Origin: Craspedostauros australis
Taxonomy: Eukaryota > Bacillariophyta > Bacillariophyceae > Mastogloiales > Achnanthaceae
DNA length: 64,000 nucleotides
Assembly (NCBI GenBank): GCA_026770025.1
Contig: JAMXDE010000003.1
Span: 2,046,001 to 2,110,000 of the forward strand
Direction: 5' to 3'
Shown: one piece after another, positions 59,152-64,000 of the stretch
Layout: every line of letters begins with the position of its first letter
Position numbering within the stretch: the stretch's first letter is position 1
Program-made: the position numbers and the translations under genes
Notes under the pieces: model-generated
What the model saw: the letters and a program-made list of their open reading frames with translations, nothing else
What the model was told of the DNA's origin: nothing
The model's database searches: none

Positions 59152-59496
59152 CAGCGACCATATGGTGCTACTAGTAGGCACTGGTGGTGGCGAGAGTGAG
59201 AGCAAAGCTAGTTGCTGCTGCAGAGAACAACTGACTGTGCTCGACTAGTCAGCGGGAGCACGTGCTAATGTGTTCTTTGGTCTGTTTAGTTTTTTTACTA
59301 CAGTCAAGTTGGCATACGTACAGTATCTGTTTTCAATTACGTCGAGTATTGGAGAGTACTCTATGTGAAGTAAAGGACGGATCTCCGTCCTGTCATGCAT
59401 GGTCCTGCCGCATTGGCTTTCTCTCGCAACCCATCGTCCTGCGCAACGCGTGCATGCGCCCATGATCTTCAACTTGGCATTATACGAGCGACCACA

Positions 59497-59982
59497 TCAC
59501 ACCAACTTCCATGCGATCCATACGAGCACCATGACGATGATGCATTGCACCACGACATGCGTCGACCGAAACGCCGTGTAGACATCCATGACGAACATCT
59601 CCAGGTACTGCCTCGGCGTGTAGTTGCCGTTCGCAATGACGTGGTTGCGTGGCTCATCGAACAGCAGCGGCTGCGAGGCGTCCTGGTGATCCAGCGAAGC
59701 AGACGACGACGGCGTGAAGAAACCGAACATGGAAGACGATGCCGCAGACGATGGGTTGGAAACAGCGCCAGCGTTGCGATTGCTGATGGATTCGATCGCC
59801 GTTGTGGCTGGCGCCGTGTTCGTCACCGTCGCGCCAGACGACGGAGTGGCGGAAGCAGCCGCAGCCTCAGCAGGATCTTCAAGCGGCAGTTGCTGCATGG
59901 GTTGCTGCTGCTGCTCTCTCTGTTGCGCCTGCTGGATGCGCTCCAGCAGGGATGATGACGACGATCGCTGTGGCAGCGACAT
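59497..59982 (-). CDS. Tail-anchored membrane protein, Gln/Ala/Ser-rich
   Basis: 161 residues from ATG 59982. The N-terminal half is low-complexity (RIQQAQQREQQQQ, then Ala/Ser/Thr). A more conserved-looking segment (NGNYTPRQYLEMFVMDVYTAF) leads into one C-terminal membrane helix (VVVQCIIVMVLVWIAWKLV) that ends the protein, the layout of a tail-anchored protein with a cytosolic domain. No family recognised. Convergent with the glycosyltransferase. Confidence 0.65.
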   Translation of the reverse strand: MSLPQRSSSSSLLERIQQAQQREQQQQPMQQLPLEDPAEAAAASATPSSGATVTNTAPATTAIESISNRNAGAVSNPSSAASSSMFGFFTPSSSASLDHQDASQPLLFDEPRNHVIANGNYTPRQYLEMFVMDVYTAFRSTHVVVQCIIVMVLVWIAWKLV

Positions 59983-59994
59983 GCTCTTGTGCTT

Positions 59995-60060
59995 GCTTGC
60001 TTATGAATTGCTTGCTTATGAATTGGTTGGTTGTGAATGGGCGGACTGTGAATGGGCGGA
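59995..60060. repeat. Two short tandem repeats just upstream of the tail-anchored gene
   Basis: GCTTGCTTATGAATT occurs twice in tandem (59995-60009 and 60010-60024), followed by TGTGAATGGGCGGA twice (60032-60045 and 60047-60060). They lie 13 bp upstream of the start codon of the minus-strand gene, so in its leader or core promoter. Confidence 0.85.
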
Positions 60061-60543
60061 TTGTGGTAGCATATATTGTTATGGCACAATATATAATTAT
60101 ATGTATTCACAGATCGCAGAGTAATCGATAGAGCAGATCGTATTGTATTTGATCGTCCGCTTGGTTGAAGCTCTTTGTGCACATGTCTGCCATGGAGGTC
60201 GCGCATCTGTCGTTGCTGCACGCATTCGCCTCTTTGTTGCCGCGCTGTCGCTCCCAGTCTTCGTCATGGCAAGGAACAGAACGGTTGTTGTGTCGTTTGC
60301 GCATTTTTCTTCATGGAAACTGAATCACGAATCAAGTCGCGGATACGAACGTCTATTGTTGGCGAGGATAGGTGATTCATCGGCGATCCGCAATTTGGAC
60401 GAATAATCCGCCATTTCAGAGCTTCGACAGAGCCGTTCGAAGAGTAGAGTACGAGTACGTATTACGTTAGATATGTCCTTCTCAGCAGTCGTCCAAGCAC
60501 ATGGTGGAACTTGGATTCCAATCAAGATCCTGTTCAAGTTCAC

Positions 60544-61886
60544 TCAGTATTGTGGATTGCGGATGTTCCTGTTGTTGATGCAGCAGCACGAGAACTCTTC
60601 ACGCGGATACGTCTCTCTGGACATGATGCCCTTGTGCACTTCCATCACGAAGCCCACGCTGGGGTAGACCCAAAGCATCAGGAAGATGAGCCATATGACG
60701 TATGTGGTGTCATGGGTGTCCACGTCAGTGCCCGTCTCATCCTCCGCATCTTCCACCGCCTTCCGGCTCTTGGCGGCCACGATAATGAATGCAAGGAACT
60801 CCCACACCACGTAGATTGCGACCTGTGCTCGTTGAGCGAAGTGCAGTGCATGGTGTTGTGTTTAATTTGGTTGTGTTTGATTTGGTTTCGGGTGTAACGG
60901 TACAGGGCGTATGATATCATGGCAGACATGAGAATGCGTGAGCGGACAGTGGGATGCAATGCGAGTAGGAATGGCGCAAACATGAACACACGTGCGCACG
61001 TGCGCATCAAGGCTGCCACAGATCACCACGTACCAATGTCTTGTTGTAGTGGATGGCACCCGCCAGAGCCCCAGCAGCGAAGAGAATGTCGAACAGATTC
61101 ACGACGATGCCCGTGGTCCTCATTTCGTCGTTGTATGCATTCACAAAATCTTCCTCGGAGCTGTCGTATGCCCAGGTTTCGGAGCTATCGCCATCAGAGA
61201 CGGCGACCAGGAAAGCGATGAACGACAGCACGATGCTGATGATCGCAACTACGATGACTGCCCTGCGGAAGTCGCAGCAGCAACCGCAGCACTGCGAGAC
61301 GAATGAACGTTGGGGGGGGGAGGGCGGTAGAGCCGCAGTTGTTGTTGTTGTTGTTGTTGGCGATGATCATAGTGGTGGCGATGTTAGCATCGAGAGACAG
61401 AGCCAAAACGGTGAGAACAACAGCGAGACGGGATGGACAATCGACTTGGAAGTTATTGCACAAAAACAAGAACCGGAGCATCATCAATGTGGAGACGAAG
61501 GACGGAGGCAAAAGCGAGCCGCAGCCACACTTTCACGGCCTTTCCAAACGTGTTCTCAAATCACAAACAGATCGCACATACCGCCCGAAGAATGCTATCA
61601 CAAACAGCATGCCTCCGTCCCAAGTATACGTATTCAATCATACTGCTGTCTCATTCATTCCTTGTTGCGATCGAAGAAGTGGTTGCCATCGCATCAGCTT
61701 CACACTTACCTTGGCGCCCATCTTTGGTTGGTCGTGCATTGGGATGTTATCGATGCCCATGCTGGACGGCTTGTGCTCATCAGGTTGGTCCACGGGGTAC
61801 TCGGAGGCAGGTTGTGCTCCTGTCACAACCGTCATCGGCTCTGGAGAGGTGACGGCGATGGCAGTCTTTTGCGTTTCGATATCCAT
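60544..61886 (-). CDS. Four-helix membrane protein, three exons, unknown function
   Basis: Exons 61710-61886, 61034-61291 and 60544-60822; introns of 418 nt (GTAAGT...TCGCAG) and 211 nt (GTACGT...GCACAG), both phase 0. The joined frame gives 237 residues. Exon 1 is a hydrophilic, Pro-rich cytoplasmic start. Exon 2 begins with a Cys cluster (CCGCCCDFRR) and holds helices 1 (VIVVAIISIVLSFIAFLVAV) and 2 (VVNLFDILFAAGALAGA). Exon 3 holds helices 3 (VAIYVVWEFLAFIIVAA) and 4 (YVIWLIFLMLWVYPSVGFVM) and ends with MEVHKGIMSRETYPREEFS and a CCC cluster that might be lipidated. I have seen similar small proteins in diatoms but know no function. Confidence 0.75.
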
Positions 61887-63117
61887 GGTGGCTGATGAGA
61901 GAGTGGGTGACGGTGAGTGCTATCAGGAAGTACGAATTGTGGAAAGGCTGTGGGCTGGAACTGATGGGATCCGTTCTGTGTTGATTTGTTTTTATGTGAT
62001 GTGATGTGCAACCTTGCGACGTTTGTGTGCCTTTCTCGAATTTAAGGGTTCTTTGGGATCTTTGCTGTGGGCGCAGAAGATCCCTTGCTTGCACCACACG
62101 CGTCGCCATCGTGCTTCTCCACCAGCAGTCTCGCAAACAGAACCAGAACTGTCAGATCTGCGAAGCCAAGAGATTGATGCGAGTTCCCATTCAGGACTTT
62201 GGGTCGGAGTCGTGCGCAGGCTCAGGATCTGTTCCTGGTTGCTCCTCGAACCGAACAACGAGAGCCACATCACATGAAGAACAGTTGGGAAGGTCAGGGA
62301 CAACCAATATTTTGTCCAGAAGAACCGATCGAGAAAATGATGGTGTTGGTTGGAATTCGTGCTCTGTTGATGACACGATTCGGTGGAGAAGGCCTCGTGG
62401 ACTGCCAGTTTCGGGTTAACCATGCAATGCAGTTCAAGAGGTGTGAACTTGTTAGAAGATGTGCTACAGTAACGATGAGTAGAGTAGTGCTGTTTGTACT
62501 AATCTTGGTTTGAGTTGCAGTTCAACTAAGAACCGACTACTTTCTCTTTAGAGTGTCCCGTGTCGTTGCTTGAAATTGCTTTTGGCGCGCATATTGCCCA
62601 ATACCGACAACGGCCAGACCTTTCCTTGTCCTCCCCTCTTTCAGTCACTAACCATTCCCGGTTACCATACTACGGTGTGCAGATTTAGTGCCAATTCCCG
62701 AATCTGGCCGAATCCGAACAATGAATGTCGATGGACAGACGATACCGCACAAACCACGTGTAGGATCCACGTTGAGCAAATGACCGCTCCGCACAGTCAT
62801 AATTTTCAGAACAGACAGGTTTCACCCCCCAACACCTCCGGTCACGTGAAAAACCTGCACATACGGTCCATCTAACCAACCAACGCACTTGGGAACTATA
62901 CGCTCCCCAGATCCTATCAGATGGGCTTCACTTGGAGTACCTTTTACTGCCTCGGCGTCCGCTGGCTACACCAACTCTGTCGTGGGCAATCCAAGCTGCT
63001 TCAACCTCAGCAATGGAATCCTGACGCAAGTCCAAGCTGCTGGCTCCTGCTGCATCGCTCCCATCGCTTCAACATCTACTGAAGCCACAAAACTTCCTGC
63101 ATGACGTCGCCGGCAAT
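61887..63117. other. Intergenic, no clear gene
   Basis: The first part is the promoter and leader of the four-helix protein. The rest has only short open frames in all frames, none with recognisable domains. Confidence 0.45.
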
Positions 63118-63543
63118 CAAGAGAAAAGGATAAAGGGAAAGTGCAGCCTCTTCTCAGCACTGAACCGTGAGGATCAGTGCAGAGTCGTGTCAATACAATG
63201 AGTATCGTTTCTTCATCCAGCCTACTACAATACTAACTCATAAGAACAAGTCCAGATTAGTACAACACTACTACTCTATTCTATTGTTACAAGCTCTGAT
63301 AGCCAACAGCGTTCAAGCCCAGTGACCTGCATCAACCGGCCTTCATTTGAAGCCGGCAGTCACAAGGGCCTACTCCGGTTCGTCCACGGGCGTACACGAA
63401 TTCCAACTGTTTGTGCTACTATGAGTTAGTAGTAGTCTTGGTAGGATGAAGAAACGATGTCACACAGCTGACACGGCCCTGCACTGATTTACTTTGTTCA
63501 GTGCTTGAGGGCGGACGTTGATCCTTACGCCTTGCTCTCTTCA
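63118..63543. mobile_element. Foldback (MITE-like) element with about 120-bp inverted arms
   Basis: The segment 63118-63241 aligns with the reverse complement of 63421-63543 at roughly three quarters identity by eye. Best-matching blocks: the innermost 11 bases (atgagttagta), the 15-mer atcgtttcttcatcc (63204-63218) and its complement at 63444-63458, and tcagtgcag followed by cgtgtca further out. The spacer (63242-63420) is 179 bp, has no ORF, and contains a small hairpin (ccggcttc-type). No target-site duplication was identified. Confidence 0.65.
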
Positions 63544-64000
63544 TATGTTGTTACATTGCAGTGTAGATCGTGACAGCTCAGTATTCAGTTGAGGTTGAGA
63601 TGACAATGCAGAAATGGCTGAGGTTGGAATTCACCCTCGGATTCCCTGCTTGAGTTGAAGCAGATTGGATATGTTTGCAAGTTCCATGGATGGACACCTT
63701 ATGATCGTGGAAGACGGTGTTGGTTGATAGTCGTTCTGTTTGCTATTTCAATAGTTGAACACTCCAATCCTCTTGGTGTCTCCGTTCTCTTGCCCAATGC
63801 TCTTGGTGCGTCTGTCTGTTTTGTAGATTGGTCTCCGACTATGAGTCGGTACGCGAGATGCTCTCTCGCTGTTCTTCATATTCTCTCTCTTTCTCAATGT
63901 TGCGTGTTCATGCTACACAACACTCTGTGTTCAATGTGTACTCCGCATTCAACACTTCATTCGTTCACTACTGGTTCCTACTCCATGAATACTTACCATT
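63544..64000. other. Window end, no clear gene
   Basis: Short open frames only, with pyrimidine-rich patches (TCTCTC at about 63880). A gene continuing beyond the window cannot be excluded. Confidence 0.4.

Noticed and set aside
1-64000. CRISPR arrays, bacterial operons, tRNA or rRNA genes
   Set aside because: No regularly spaced repeats, no tRNA-like arm patterns noticed, and spliced eukaryotic genes throughout.

Overview
This window looks like nuclear DNA of a diatom (stramenopile). The evidence is a cleavable signal plus transit-type presequence with an ASSF site on a plastid protein, a type III metacaspase with its p10-like part before p20, a diatom-type ankyrin-like/coiled-coil protein, and several GABA-B-like class C GPCRs. 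Introns are few, 103-418 nt, with GT/AG ends. Host coding DNA is rich in CpG and in Gln, Ser and Asn tracts. The genus cannot be told from the sequence alone.

Layout. 1-6143: two tandem class C GPCR genes; the first is cut by the window edge, and its membrane block is almost identical to that of the second. 6144-13856: gene-poor, with one doubtful minus-strand ORF. 13857-22319 (-): a giant two-SANT protein resembling the N-CoR/SMRT/Snt1 corepressors, divergent from an ankyrin-like/coiled-coil protein (23453-26902, +). 27230-28107 (-): a two-exon plastid protein of the HHL1 type, divergent from a large protein that joins a CX5R phosphatase to a kinase-like domain (28649-32116, +). 32596-37869 (-) and 46842-52241 (+): two large GPCR paralogues that flank a decayed, CpG-poor, Harbinger-like transposon (about 39.2-44.7 kb). 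52519-61886: a compact block holding a Cys-rich conserved protein, a metacaspase, a HAD-IIIA phosphatase, a PF03407-type glycosyltransferase, a tail-anchored protein and a four-helix membrane protein. The last 2.1 kb holds no clear gene but has a foldback (MITE-like) element.

How the genes relate. The striking theme is membrane sensing: four class C GPCRs in 64 kb with two kinds of ectodomain. The tandem pair carries a single ANF-receptor type Venus flytrap. The two large paralogues each carry two consecutive sugar-binding-protein-like flytraps ahead of one 7TM bundle. I consider this double-flytrap layout, supported by internal repeat motifs in both proteins, the most interesting system here. 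The phosphatase-kinase fusion and the CpG-decay signature in the transposon are the next most interesting. Three multi-exon genes (HHL1-like, HAD phosphatase, four-helix protein) and the metacaspase could be spliced exactly by reading frame and splice sites. The true N-termini of the GPCR genes are the least certain part of the annotation.
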